Assembly: GCF_000763295.1 (NCBI RefSeq)
Contig: NZ_JRJE01000031.1
Location: 496,001 to 560,000 of the forward strand
DNA length: 64,000 nucleotides
Reading direction: 5' to 3'
From: Thalassospira australica
GTDB lineage: Bacteria; Pseudomonadota; Alphaproteobacteria; Rhodospirillales; Thalassospiraceae
In this document: positions 8,950 through 17,206 of the stretch, piece after piece
Position numbering within the stretch: position 1 is the first letter of the stretch
How the letters are laid out: every line of letters begins with the position of its first letter
Translations under genes and position numbers: made by a program
Notes under the pieces: model-generated
Told to the model about the DNA's origin: nothing
Seen by the model: the letters and a program-made list of their open reading frames with translations, nothing else
Database searches by the model: none

Positions 8950-9909
8950 TTAATGTGCCGAAAGAAAGGCTTCGACTTCGTGCTCGGTCGGCAGTGCATT
9001 GATTGCGCCGCGCTTGGTCGCCGTGATCGCGCCCACCGCATTGGCAAAGCGACATGCGGCTTTAAGCTTATCCTCGGCCCCCAGAATATCCGGGTCTTTT
9101 AGCAAGCGCGACAGGAAGCCTGCCGTGCAGCCATCCCCTGCCCCAGTTGCATCAACAGCGGTGATTTCAAAGGACGGAACAAACCCATCAAAGTCCGGTG
9201 TGATATAACGTGATCCCTTGGGACCATAGGTCACGATCATCGCACGCCATTGGTCACACCAAAGATCCTTGATGCCTTCTTCAAGGTCATCCTTACCCGA
9301 GACAAAGGTGATTTCCTCGTCCGACATCTTGACGACATCGGCCTGACTGATCGCGAGACGCAGGATTTCACGGGCCTTTTCCGCGCTCGGCCACAGCGGC
9401 AAGCGCAGGTTCGGATCACATGAAATGATCGCGCCGTTTTCACGCGCAATCTTTATCGCCTCAAGCGTTGCGGCACGCGGATCATCATCGATCATGCAAA
9501 GGGTTCCGTAATGGAATAGATCGGTTGATTTCAGCATGTCCTGATCAAGGTCTGCGGGGCTTAACAGCATGTCGGCCGACGGGCTGCGATAGAATGAAAA
9601 TTCACGTTCCCCGTCCGCACGCAGCGACACGAAGGCAAGCCCGGTCAGCGCTTCTTTGGTAAGCACAATGCCCGATGTATCGACATTGTCGGCCTTAAGG
9701 GTATCAACCAGAAAATGACCAAAGGCATCATCACCAAGCTTGCCGATAAAGCCGGTTTCGATCCCCAGACGTTGCAGTCCCACAGCCGCATTCCCCGGTG
9801 CGCCGCCTGCGGCCTTGGCAAAGGCCGGCGCATCGGCAAGACCGGTGCCGGTCACCGTCGGAACAAAATCAATCAGCAGTTCCCCAAGACAAACAGCTTT
9901 GGCTGTCAT
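8950..9909 (-). CDS. Fructokinase-like PfkB-family sugar kinase
   Basis: Soluble 319-residue PfkB kinase, likely phosphorylating fructose with ATP. It shows the N-terminal family signature G-G-A-P-G-N-A-A-V-G-L-Q-R-L-G. Near the C terminus D-A-T-G-A-G-D-G-C-T-A-G-F carries the anion hole and catalytic Asp of GAGD. The start C-L-G-E-L-L-I-D-F-V-P is typical of bacterial fructokinases rather than ribokinases. It precedes pgi by 146 bases in the same direction, consistent with a fructose to glucose-6-phosphate step. A related sugar kinase activity (for example on ketodeoxygluconate) cannot be fully excluded. Confidence 0.87.
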   Translation of the reverse strand: MTAKAVCLGELLIDFVPTVTGTGLADAPAFAKAAGGAPGNAAVGLQRLGIETGFIGKLGDDAFGHFLVDTLKADNVDTSGIVLTKEALTGLAFVSLRADGEREFSFYRSPSADMLLSPADLDQDMLKSTDLFHYGTLCMIDDDPRAATLEAIKIARENGAIISCDPNLRLPLWPSAEKAREILRLAISQADVVKMSDEEITFVSGKDDLEEGIKDLWCDQWRAMIVTYGPKGSRYITPDFDGFVPSFEITAVDATGAGDGCTAGFLSRLLKDPDILGAEDKLKAACRFANAVGAITATKRGAINALPTEHEVEAFLSAH

Positions 9910-10054
9910 GACGTTTCTCCGTTCGGAATATCCGCAACAAAGGCGGATCAGTTATATATGGCCTGTGGGACCCACCGTCTTTTAAATCGATTCAATTTCC
10001 CGTGCAAACCAAAACCCGCTTAGGGTCAGGACCTATTAATGATCGCCCGTATCA

Positions 10055-10654
10055 TCACACTTTTTGCGCGCCTAGCGCCCGACCAAAATCAACCTCGCGC
10101 ATGCGCTCAAGTTCTGTCATCCAGCGTTCAAACATCGCATCACGTTCCAGTTGAATGGCATAATGGCGTTGCAGGGCCGCGGTCAGGCGCCCCTGACGGC
10201 CAAGAAGGTCATCGGCAAACCCGATCATGACCGAATTCGGCCATGCAATCGGGCGCATTTCACGAATAGTGGTGAAAATGCTGTCTTCATCGCGATCAGG
10301 TTCGCATTGCGCCATCAAGGTAATCATCGCCGCAGTCGAGCGCGATACACCCATGTGACAATGCACCAGCAAATGACCATCACGACGGCCTGCCATCGTA
10401 TCTTTCAGGGCATCGCCATATGCAAGGATTGCTTCAACATCGGCCCTGGTCGGGGCCGGACGGCCTTCCTTGTCTTCGATTACGTCATGGAACCGCAAGA
10501 CCGTGCGTTCGTGGGGAGTATAACTTCCAAAAATACCGGGATCTTCACGTTCGGGATCAAGAACGGACAGGACATGGGTGACACCATGGCTGCGATGGGT
10601 GGGCAGCTCATCAATGCCGCAAATGGTCAGGCGCGAAAGTGCGATTGGTTTCAT
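10055..10654 (-). CDS. Tyrosine/dual-specificity phosphatase family protein
   Basis: Cytoplasmic protein of 199 residues with the phosphatase P-loop H-C-H-M-G-V-S-R-S-T-A, matching HCX5R with the nucleophilic Cys and phosphate-binding Arg. The upstream P-T-R-A-D-V-E-A-I-L-A-Y-G region could supply the general acid. The start is supported by CAGGAGA upstream. Alphaproteobacterial proteins of this type are annotated as tyrosine phosphatase family; the substrate could be phosphotyrosine, phosphoserine or an inositol phosphate. It sits downstream of the agmatinase terminator and so is probably a separate transcript. Confidence 0.86.
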   Translation of the reverse strand: MKPIALSRLTICGIDELPTHRSHGVTHVLSVLDPEREDPGIFGSYTPHERTVLRFHDVIEDKEGRPAPTRADVEAILAYGDALKDTMAGRRDGHLLVHCHMGVSRSTAAMITLMAQCEPDRDEDSIFTTIREMRPIAWPNSVMIGFADDLLGRQGRLTAALQRHYAIQLERDAMFERWMTELERMREVDFGRALGAQKV

Positions 10655-10710
10655 TTCCTTGGTCTCCTGTCTGCGTTTCTTTTTCTGGCCCCTATCAGAG
10701 CACAGGAAAA

Positions 10711-10751
10711 TGAAAAAACAAGGGCCGGTATCGTTAAATGATACCGGCCCT
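10711..10751 (-). terminator. Rho-independent terminator after agmatinase
   Basis: A 12-bp perfect stem (10740-10751 with 10721-10732) has a 7-nt loop and is followed leftward by TTGTTTTTT. It begins 27 bases past the agmatinase stop and closes the puu-like operon. Confidence 0.92.
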
Positions 10752-10777
10752 GTTCTATTTCGTGCTGAAGTCGCGGA

Positions 10778-11749
10778 TCACTTTGCGCGGTTAACAGCAT
10801 GAATATTCAGCATTTCCCACGCCATGGTCGCACCGGCAAGCGATGTGATGTCTGAAACATCATAAGGCGGGGAAACTTCGACCACGTCACTGCCGATCAG
10901 GTTCACGTGGCCTGCCAGCCGGCGCAGGATCGAGACCGCCTGATGGCTGGTCAAACCGCCCAGAACCGGTGTGCCGGTGCCCGGCGCATAGCACGGATCA
11001 AGCCCGTCAATGTCAAAGGTGATATAGGCCGGATTGTCGCCCACAGTCGCCTTGATCTTTTCGACAATGGCGTCAATCGACATCGCCTGAACATCCGGGC
11101 CATAGAGGATATTGAACCCATGCGTCGATTCATTATGAGTGCGAATACCGACCTGAATGGATTTTGACGGGTTCACAATTCCCTTTTGGGCGGCATGCCA
11201 GAACATGGTGCCGTGATCAATACGATCACCATCATCTTCCCAGGTATCTGAATGGGCATCGAACTGGATCAGAGAAATACCATCACCGTATTTTTCGGCA
11301 TGCGCCTTTAGCACCGGATAGGTGATAAAGTGATCGCCACCGATTGTGAGCATCTTGGTACCTGTCTGCACGATGTCACGTGCGTGGTCTTCGATCATTT
11401 CCGGAAGTTTTTCCGGATGGCCCGGATCAATGACCATGTCGCCATAATCAATCACGGCCAGTTCGGCAAAGATATCACGCCCGGACGGGAAATGCGGCGC
11501 CCATGCCAAATTGGTCGATGCCCGACGCACCCCTTGCGGGCCAAGACGCGTACCCGGACGGCTTGATGTCGCCAGATCATAGGGAATACCCGTCACCGCG
11601 ACATCAATCCCGTTCAGGTCACGGGAATAGCGACGCCGCATGAAAGACAGCGCCCCGGAATACATCGGTTCGCTGGTGTTCTGATGCACGGATTTTGCCG
11701 TAAAGGCGTTATCGCCGCCCTTGGTATCAATGACCCCAGTACTGCTCAT
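10778..11749 (-). CDS. speB: Agmatinase (ureohydrolase family)
   Basis: Hydrolyses agmatine to putrescine and urea. The binuclear manganese motifs are intact: I-G-G-D-H-F, Q-F-D-A-H-S-D-T and T-F-D-I-D-G-L-D-P-C-Y-A-P-G-T-G-T-P. At 323 residues it is typical in size. ATG 11749 follows AGAAGGA; the frame is open to 11812, but that stretch lacks an SD and family similarity. It is the last gene of a leftward set behind the PuuC-like dehydrogenase, the regulator and the PuuA-like ligase. The product putrescine would feed the gamma-glutamylation route. A guanidinobutyrase specificity is an alternative. Confidence 0.9.
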   Translation of the reverse strand: MSSTGVIDTKGGDNAFTAKSVHQNTSEPMYSGALSFMRRRYSRDLNGIDVAVTGIPYDLATSSRPGTRLGPQGVRRASTNLAWAPHFPSGRDIFAELAVIDYGDMVIDPGHPEKLPEMIEDHARDIVQTGTKMLTIGGDHFITYPVLKAHAEKYGDGISLIQFDAHSDTWEDDGDRIDHGTMFWHAAQKGIVNPSKSIQVGIRTHNESTHGFNILYGPDVQAMSIDAIVEKIKATVGDNPAYITFDIDGLDPCYAPGTGTPVLGGLTSHQAVSILRRLAGHVNLIGSDVVEVSPPYDVSDITSLAGATMAWEMLNIHAVNRAK

Positions 11750-11826
11750 ATCTTGATCCTTCTCACTTCCATTTCCCAAACCATCCCGGACCTTCTGCAC
11801 AACAGCGGTCAACGGGAAGCTATTTT

Positions 11827-13332
11827 TCAGGCGTTACCCAGTGCAATCCACGTCGACTTGATCTCACAATACTTGTCAAGTGCATGCAAGGAACGGTCAC
11901 GCCCGGTGCCGGACTGCTTGTACCCACCAAACGGCATGGTGATCGATCCACCGTCCCAGCAGTTCACCCAAACAAGGCCAGAACGCAATTTCTTTGCCGT
12001 CATGTGCGCTTTGTTGATATCGCGCGTCCAGACAGCAGCCGCCAAACCGTATGGCGTGTCATTTGCCGTTTGAACCGCTTCTTTCCAATCCTTGACCGAA
12101 ATAACCGACAGAACCGGGCCAAAGATTTCTTCCCTGGCAATCGTCATGTCGTTCTTGATGCCATCAAAGACGGTCGGCTCGACATAATAGCCGCCAGATT
12201 CGCTGCGAACCCGCTTGCCACCGGTCCGCAAAACGCCGCCTTCGCTGGACCCTTTTTCGATATAGCCCAGAACCCGATTCATCTGGTTTTCATCGACGAT
12301 CGCGCCCATTTGGCTTTTCGGATCAAGCGGATCGCCCGGCTGCATTTTCGCACCCGCAGCGATGACCTTTTCGATGAATTCATCCTTGATGCTTTCTTCG
12401 ACAATCAGGCGCGAACCAGCTGTGCAGACCTCACCCTGATTATAGAAAATACCACCCGCTGCTGCGGCGGCGGCCGCATCCATATCCGGGCAATCGGCCA
12501 GAACGATGTTCGGGCTTTTGCCCCCGCATTCCAGCCAGACGCGCTTCATGTTTGAAAGCCCGGAATACTGCAAGAACAGCTTGCCGACTTCACCCGACCC
12601 GGTAAAGGTCACGCAATCAACATCATCATGCATGCCAAGCGCCTTGCCGGCCGTCGGGCCAAAGCCCGGAACAACGTTCAGAACGCCTTCGGGGATGCCG
12701 GCCTCGACCGCGATTTCCGCAACACGCAAGGCGGTCAACGGGGACTGCTCGGCCGGTTTCAGGATGATCGAATTGCCCATCGCCAAGGCCGGTCCAAGTT
12801 TCCAGACAGCCATCATCAGCGGGAAGTTCCACGGCACCACAGCGGCAACAACGCCAAGCGGCTCGCGGGTGATCATGCCGATTTCACTGGTGCCAGACGG
12901 CGCTATTTCATCATAAATCTTGTCAATCGCCTCGGCGTACCAACGGATGCACTTGTAAGACAGCGGAATGTCATCACGCGCAGCAAGCGTGATCGGCTTG
13001 CCCATATCAAGGCTTTCAAGCAGTGCCAGTTCGCTCGCATTCTTTTCAAGAAGATCCGCGAAATGCAGCATGATCGCCTTGCGTTTTGCAGGCGCGGCTT
13101 CCGACCAGCTTCCTTTTTCAAACACTGCACGTGCCGATGCGACCGCACGGTTGACGTCTTCGACATCGCATTCGGCAACCTTGGTCAGAACCGATCCGTC
13201 ACGCGGGCTGATGCAATCAAATGTCTTGCCGGATGCGGCATCGACATAGGCCCCGTTGATGAACGCCTTGTTGCGGATATCAAGGGCCGCAGCCTGTGCG
13301 GTCAGTTGTTCAAAATTCATCGGATTGGTCAT
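11827..13332 (-). CDS. puuC: Aldehyde dehydrogenase, probably gamma-glutamyl-gamma-aminobutyraldehyde dehydrogenase
   Basis: NAD(P)-dependent aldehyde dehydrogenase of 501 residues. V-T-F-T-G-S-G-E-V-G-K is the cofactor loop, L-E-C-G-G-K-S-P carries the catalytic Glu and N-Q-G-E-V-C-T-A-G-S-R the nucleophilic Cys. In the Puu route it oxidises the aldehyde made from gamma-glutamylputrescine; the assignment rests on family resemblance plus context between agmatinase, a PuuR-like regulator and a PuuA-like ligase. ATG 13332 has AGGAGA upstream; the longer frame to 13407 is rejected for lack of an SD. Related gamma-aminobutyraldehyde or betaine aldehyde specificities are possible. Confidence 0.86.
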   Translation of the reverse strand: MTNPMNFEQLTAQAAALDIRNKAFINGAYVDAASGKTFDCISPRDGSVLTKVAECDVEDVNRAVASARAVFEKGSWSEAAPAKRKAIMLHFADLLEKNASELALLESLDMGKPITLAARDDIPLSYKCIRWYAEAIDKIYDEIAPSGTSEIGMITREPLGVVAAVVPWNFPLMMAVWKLGPALAMGNSIILKPAEQSPLTALRVAEIAVEAGIPEGVLNVVPGFGPTAGKALGMHDDVDCVTFTGSGEVGKLFLQYSGLSNMKRVWLECGGKSPNIVLADCPDMDAAAAAAAGGIFYNQGEVCTAGSRLIVEESIKDEFIEKVIAAGAKMQPGDPLDPKSQMGAIVDENQMNRVLGYIEKGSSEGGVLRTGGKRVRSESGGYYVEPTVFDGIKNDMTIAREEIFGPVLSVISVKDWKEAVQTANDTPYGLAAAVWTRDINKAHMTAKKLRSGLVWVNCWDGGSITMPFGGYKQSGTGRDRSLHALDKYCEIKSTWIALGNA

Positions 13333-13416
13333 CGCAAGTCTCCTGACGGATGGCGCGTTTGGTTCTTGTTTAAGTTTGAAGGGTGCATGCAGGCATGATG
13401 ACTGCATGATCTGTCA

Positions 13417-13965
13417 TCAATATGACGGTGGCGTTGCGGCACTGACGACTTCGCACTCACCGTCTCCGACATTGCGAAAACGATGGGGAATTTCCGCATT
13501 AAAGTAATAGGCATCACCGGGGCCAAGAACCTTGACCCGTTCCCCAACTGTTACCTCAAGCTTTCCACGGACGACAACACCGGCTTCCTCGCCCTTCTGG
13601 ACAATCAGGTTGTCACCGGTATCCCCGCCCGCAGGATAGGTTTCATGCAGCACGCGCAGGTTACGATCCTTGCGCGAGGCGCCAACAAGACGCATCGACA
13701 TCGTCCCGTCGGCAAGTTCGACAAGCTCTTCTTTTTTAAAGAAGATTTCTTCACCGTTATCGAGGTCGATGGTGAAGAAATCGATCAGGCTCATGGGAAT
13801 GCCTGCCAACACCTTGGCGAGGCTGTCCACAGACGGGCTGACCCGGTTCTGTTCAATTGTCGAAATCGTACTGTTTGTAACACCGGCACGACGCGCCAGT
13901 TCGCGCTGCGACAACCCATACATGTTGCGCACCGCTTTCAGACGATCTCCTACCTTTTGCGACAT
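13417..13965 (-). CDS. puuR: HTH-XRE/cupin transcriptional regulator, PuuR-like
   Basis: Repressor-type regulator of 182 residues. An N-terminal XRE helix-turn-helix (K-A-V-R-N-M-Y-G-L-S-Q-R-E-L-A-R-R-A-G-V-T-N-S-T-I-S) is followed by a linker and a C-terminal cupin (G-D-N-L-I-V-Q-K-G-E-E-A-G-V-V and D-A-Y-Y-F-N-A-E-I-P-H-R-F). This is the PuuR architecture, which senses putrescine in Enterobacteria. Its position between the puuC-like and puuA-like genes supports control of this cluster. A dyad in front of the divergent aminotransferase is a candidate operator. Confidence 0.87.
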   Translation of the reverse strand: MSQKVGDRLKAVRNMYGLSQRELARRAGVTNSTISTIEQNRVSPSVDSLAKVLAGIPMSLIDFFTIDLDNGEEIFFKKEELVELADGTMSMRLVGASRKDRNLRVLHETYPAGGDTGDNLIVQKGEEAGVVVRGKLEVTVGERVKVLGPGDAYYFNAEIPHRFRNVGDGECEVVSAATPPSY

Positions 13966-14007
13966 TCCCGTAGTTCCCCATCGAAGGTTTTTTATGGTTT
14001 TGTGCGA

Positions 14008-15390
14008 TCACACAGCGTCGAGATACCAGCGATATTCAAGCTGGGTGACCTCGGAGAAGAATTCATCATATTCCGCACGCCGGCAGACATCGAACACATC
14101 GACAAACCGTTCGCCGAGATATTCCTTGACGATGTCACCTTCGACAAACCGGTCGAGGGCTGAAATCATGCTGCGCGGGACGATCTTGCCGCCATGCTGC
14201 TCATAACCGTTGCCAGTGGTCGGCTCACCCGGGTCAAGTTTGTTTTTCATGCCGTGATGCATGCCTGCAAGTACACAGGCCAGCACCAGATACGGGTTGG
14301 CATCGGCACCCGAAACACGGTGTTCCACGCGTGCGGCCTTGGGGCTACCCGCCGGAATACGCAGGGCCACGGTCCGGTTGTTCAAACCCCAGTTGGGTGA
14401 CATCGGCGCATAGGCCTTGTTCTGGAACCGGCGGAACGAATTGGGGTTCGGTGCAAAGATCGCCATGCTTTCAAACATGCTTTCCTGCAGACCGCCAATC
14501 GCAAAGCGCAGATTGTCTGAGACTTCCTCGTCACCAACCGGTGACAGCACGTTGTTGCCATCCTTGTCACGCAGGGACACATGAACATGCAGGCCATTAC
14601 CCGCCTGATCGGAATAGGGCTTTGCCATGAAGGTCGCGGTGACCCCGTGATCCCAGGCAATCCCTTTAACCACGCGCTTGAGCTGCATGGCATGATCTGC
14701 CGCCAACATCGGGTCGGTTACATGACCAAGATTGATTTCGAACTGACCCGGACCCGCTTCGGCAACGATGGTATCGGCCGGAATGCCCTGACGGTTAAGT
14801 TCGGCAACTGCGTCATGAAGAACCTTTTCAAAGTCCTCAATCTGCTGCAGGCCATAAACCTGCACGCCATCAGATGCGATTCCCCCGCCAAGCGGTTGGG
14901 GTGGCAGCGGTTCTGCTGTTTGTTCGTTCTGATCGGCAAGATAGAATTCAAGTTCAAGAGCGACCGTTGGATAGAACCCATCGGCTGCCATACGATCCAC
15001 AACACCCTGAAGCACATTACGCGGATCGGCAAAAAACCTTGAACCATCAAGGTTATACAGGCTCATCATCACCTGTGCGAGCGGCAGTTCGCCGTAGGGC
15101 ACACGGCACAAGGTTCCCGGGATCGGTTTTGCCAGATTGTCCTGGTCACCGCTCGACCAAAGGAGCCCTGTTCCTTCCGGGTTATCACCCGTGATGTCTA
15201 CAAGACATACGGATCCCGGCAGATTGATGCCTTCCTGAAAGCTTTTGAGGAATTTCTGTTTGCTGATTCGCTTGCCACGAAACACGCCATTGATATCTGG
15301 GATCAACAGTTCGACAAGTTCGACATCAGGGTTTTCTTCAAAGAATCGTTGGGCTTCTGCCCTACTGTCTTCGACGAACGACTTGTTCAT
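14008..15390 (-). CDS. puuA: Glutamine synthetase family protein, probable gamma-glutamylputrescine synthetase
   Basis: ATP-dependent ligase of about 460 residues in the GS-III/PuuA branch. Evidence includes L-V-E-L-L-I-P-D-I-N-G-V-F-R-G-K-R, E-A-G-P-G-Q-F-E-I-N-L, G-N-G-L-H-V-H-V-S-L and the adenylation-site region R-R-F-Q-N-K-A-Y-A-P. It likely joins glutamate to putrescine. ATG 15390 begins the conserved part; the frame is open to 15543, but that stretch is the intergenic region. It is the first gene of the leftward set and is divergent from the aminotransferase. Polyamine rather than ammonia specificity is inferred from context. Confidence 0.87.
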   Translation of the reverse strand: MNKSFVEDSRAEAQRFFEENPDVELVELLIPDINGVFRGKRISKQKFLKSFQEGINLPGSVCLVDITGDNPEGTGLLWSSGDQDNLAKPIPGTLCRVPYGELPLAQVMMSLYNLDGSRFFADPRNVLQGVVDRMAADGFYPTVALELEFYLADQNEQTAEPLPPQPLGGGIASDGVQVYGLQQIEDFEKVLHDAVAELNRQGIPADTIVAEAGPGQFEINLGHVTDPMLAADHAMQLKRVVKGIAWDHGVTATFMAKPYSDQAGNGLHVHVSLRDKDGNNVLSPVGDEEVSDNLRFAIGGLQESMFESMAIFAPNPNSFRRFQNKAYAPMSPNWGLNNRTVALRIPAGSPKAARVEHRVSGADANPYLVLACVLAGMHHGMKNKLDPGEPTTGNGYEQHGGKIVPRSMISALDRFVEGDIVKEYLGERFVDVFDVCRRAEYDEFFSEVTQLEYRWYLDAV

Positions 15391-15703
15391 CGTCTTATAC
15401 TCCCGGAAAAGCCTTGTATTAAGGGGGTTATCCCTGAACGCATGGTGCCGTGCCGGAATGTCCCGGTCAAGCCCCTTCGTTCGATATATCGTGCAAATCC
15501 TGCAGTGCAGAAAAAACAGTCGATTAAATTCACTCCACATCAAGGAACAGGCTGCAGGAAAGACTGGATAACGAAAAACACCTCTGAACCGCAGAAAAAT
15601 TTGTCGAAAAATCCTCTTGCAATGGTGTTCGAAAAAACGAACACTGGCCGCAGATGTTCAACATATCGCACAAAGCAGACCAGCATAGCTGTCAGGAGAC
15701 GTT
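15391..15703. promoter_or_regulatory. Divergent control region between puuA-like and spuC-like genes
   Basis: 313 bases without a credible gene. It must hold both divergent promoters. A -35-like TTGCAA at 15617 and a weak -10 at 15640 flank the dyad at 15625-15644 for rightward transcription. CAGGAGA in front of ATG 15704 is the aminotransferase SD. Confidence 0.6.
15625..15644. promoter_or_regulatory. Perfect dyad, candidate operator (PuuR-like)
   Basis: Half-sites GTGTTCG and CGAACAC form a perfect 7-bp inverted repeat around six A residues, within the putative rightward core promoter. The placement suits repression by the cupin-HTH regulator at 13417-13965, but binding is inference and no second exact copy was found by eye. 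Confidence 0.5.
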
Positions 15704-17074
15704 ATGAATAATTTCGACAAAACCGCCTATTGGCAGGACATTGACCAAGCCCACCACATTCACCCGTTTACCGATACGGCGGATCTGAACAACCGTGGCA
15801 CCCGGGTTATCACACGTGCTGATGGTGTCTTTATCGAAGATTCCAACGGCAATCGCTATCTCGATGGCATGGCGGGTCTGTGGTGCGTAAACATCGGTTA
15901 TGGCCGCAAGGAACTTGCCGAAGCAGCCTACAAGCAGATGCTTGAACTGCCCTATTACAACAACTTCTTCCAATGTGCGAATTCGCCCGCGATTGAGCTT
16001 TCAAAAGTTCTTGCGGAAATCACCCCCGAAGGCCTGAACCACGTTTTTTACGCCAACTCCGGGTCAGAAGCGAACGACACGGTTGTCCGGATGGTGCATC
16101 AGTACTGGAACCTTAAGGGCAAACCTGAACGCACCCACATCATCAGCCGCAAGAACGCCTATCACGGCTCCACCGTTGCCGGTGCATCGCTTGGCGGGAT
16201 GTCTGGCATGCATTCGCAGGGCGGTGCGCTGGTACGTGACATCGTACATATTGACCAACCCTATTGGTACGGCGAAGGCGGCGATCACACCCCCGAGGAA
16301 TTTGGACTGATTGCGGCGCGCAAGCTTGAAGAAAAGATCGAAGAACTTGGTGCAGACCGCGTTGGTGCCTTTATTGGCGAGCCAATCCAGGGGGCCGGTG
16401 GTGTGATCATTCCGCCGTCAACCTACTGGCCGGAAATTCAGCGCATCTGCAAAAAATACGACATTCTTCTGATTGCCGATGAAGTCATTTGTGGCTTTGG
16501 CCGGACCGGCGAATGGTTTGGCTGTGACACCTTTGACATCAAGCCCGACCTGATGCCGATGGCCAAGGGCATGTCTTCGGGCTATTTGCCGATCTCGGCC
16601 GTCATGGTTGGCGACCGGGTGGCGGATGTTCTGATCAATGAATGCGGTGAATTCACCCATGGCTTTACCTATTCCGGTCACCCGGCAGCCGCAGCAGTGG
16701 CCCTTGAAAACATTCGCATCCTGCGTGAAGAAAAGATGGTCGACCGCGTCAAGGACGATATCGGTCCTTATTTTGCCAAGGCGCTTAAAACCCTTGAAGA
16801 TCACCCGTTGGTCGGAGCGGTTGAAACGGTCGGCCTGATTGCCGGCATGCCGCTTGTAGATGACAAGAAAACTCGCAAGATGTTCGACAAGCCGGGCACG
16901 GTCGGCACCATGTGCCGTGATGCCTGTGTGGCCAATGGTGTGATCATGCGCGCCTGTGGGGATCGCATGGTTCTGTCCCCGCCTCTTTGCATTACCCATG
17001 ACGAAATCGACGAGCTTGTCAAACGTGCGCGCGCTGCCTTTGATGAGACCGCCAAGAAAATCGGCAAAATGTAA
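15704..17074 (+). CDS. spuC: Class III aminotransferase, putrescine-pyruvate type
   Basis: PLP enzyme of 456 residues. Fold-type I class III motifs are A-N-S-G-S-E-A-N-D-T, Y-H-G-S-T-V-A-G, G-E-P-I-Q-G-A-G-G-V, A-D-E-V-I-C-G-F-G-R-T-G and the lysine box P-M-A-K-G-M-S-S-G-Y. Similarity and context point to SpuC-type putrescine (or other omega-amine) to pyruvate transamination giving 4-aminobutanal. ATG 15704 has CAGGAGA upstream. It is divergent from the puuA-like operon and followed by a PuuB-like oxidase, so putrescine could be used by two routes. Beta-alanine-pyruvate transaminase activity is a close alternative. Confidence 0.87.
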   Translation: MNNFDKTAYWQDIDQAHHIHPFTDTADLNNRGTRVITRADGVFIEDSNGNRYLDGMAGLWCVNIGYGRKELAEAAYKQMLELPYYNNFFQCANSPAIELSKVLAEITPEGLNHVFYANSGSEANDTVVRMVHQYWNLKGKPERTHIISRKNAYHGSTVAGASLGGMSGMHSQGGALVRDIVHIDQPYWYGEGGDHTPEEFGLIAARKLEEKIEELGADRVGAFIGEPIQGAGGVIIPPSTYWPEIQRICKKYDILLIADEVICGFGRTGEWFGCDTFDIKPDLMPMAKGMSSGYLPISAVMVGDRVADVLINECGEFTHGFTYSGHPAAAAVALENIRILREEKMVDRVKDDIGPYFAKALKTLEDHPLVGAVETVGLIAGMPLVDDKKTRKMFDKPGTVGTMCRDACVANGVIMRACGDRMVLSPPLCITHDEIDELVKRARAAFDETAKKIGKM

Positions 17075-17206
17075 CCGCAGGCGGAATATCTTTGATTATA
17101 ATCGCTTAACGAAAGACCCGGCATGAAATATCATTGCCGGGTATTTTGTTTCCCGCCCCCAAGCTGCCCTGCCGACTGTCCTCCCATTCGCCCAAAGAGA
17201 CCTGTC

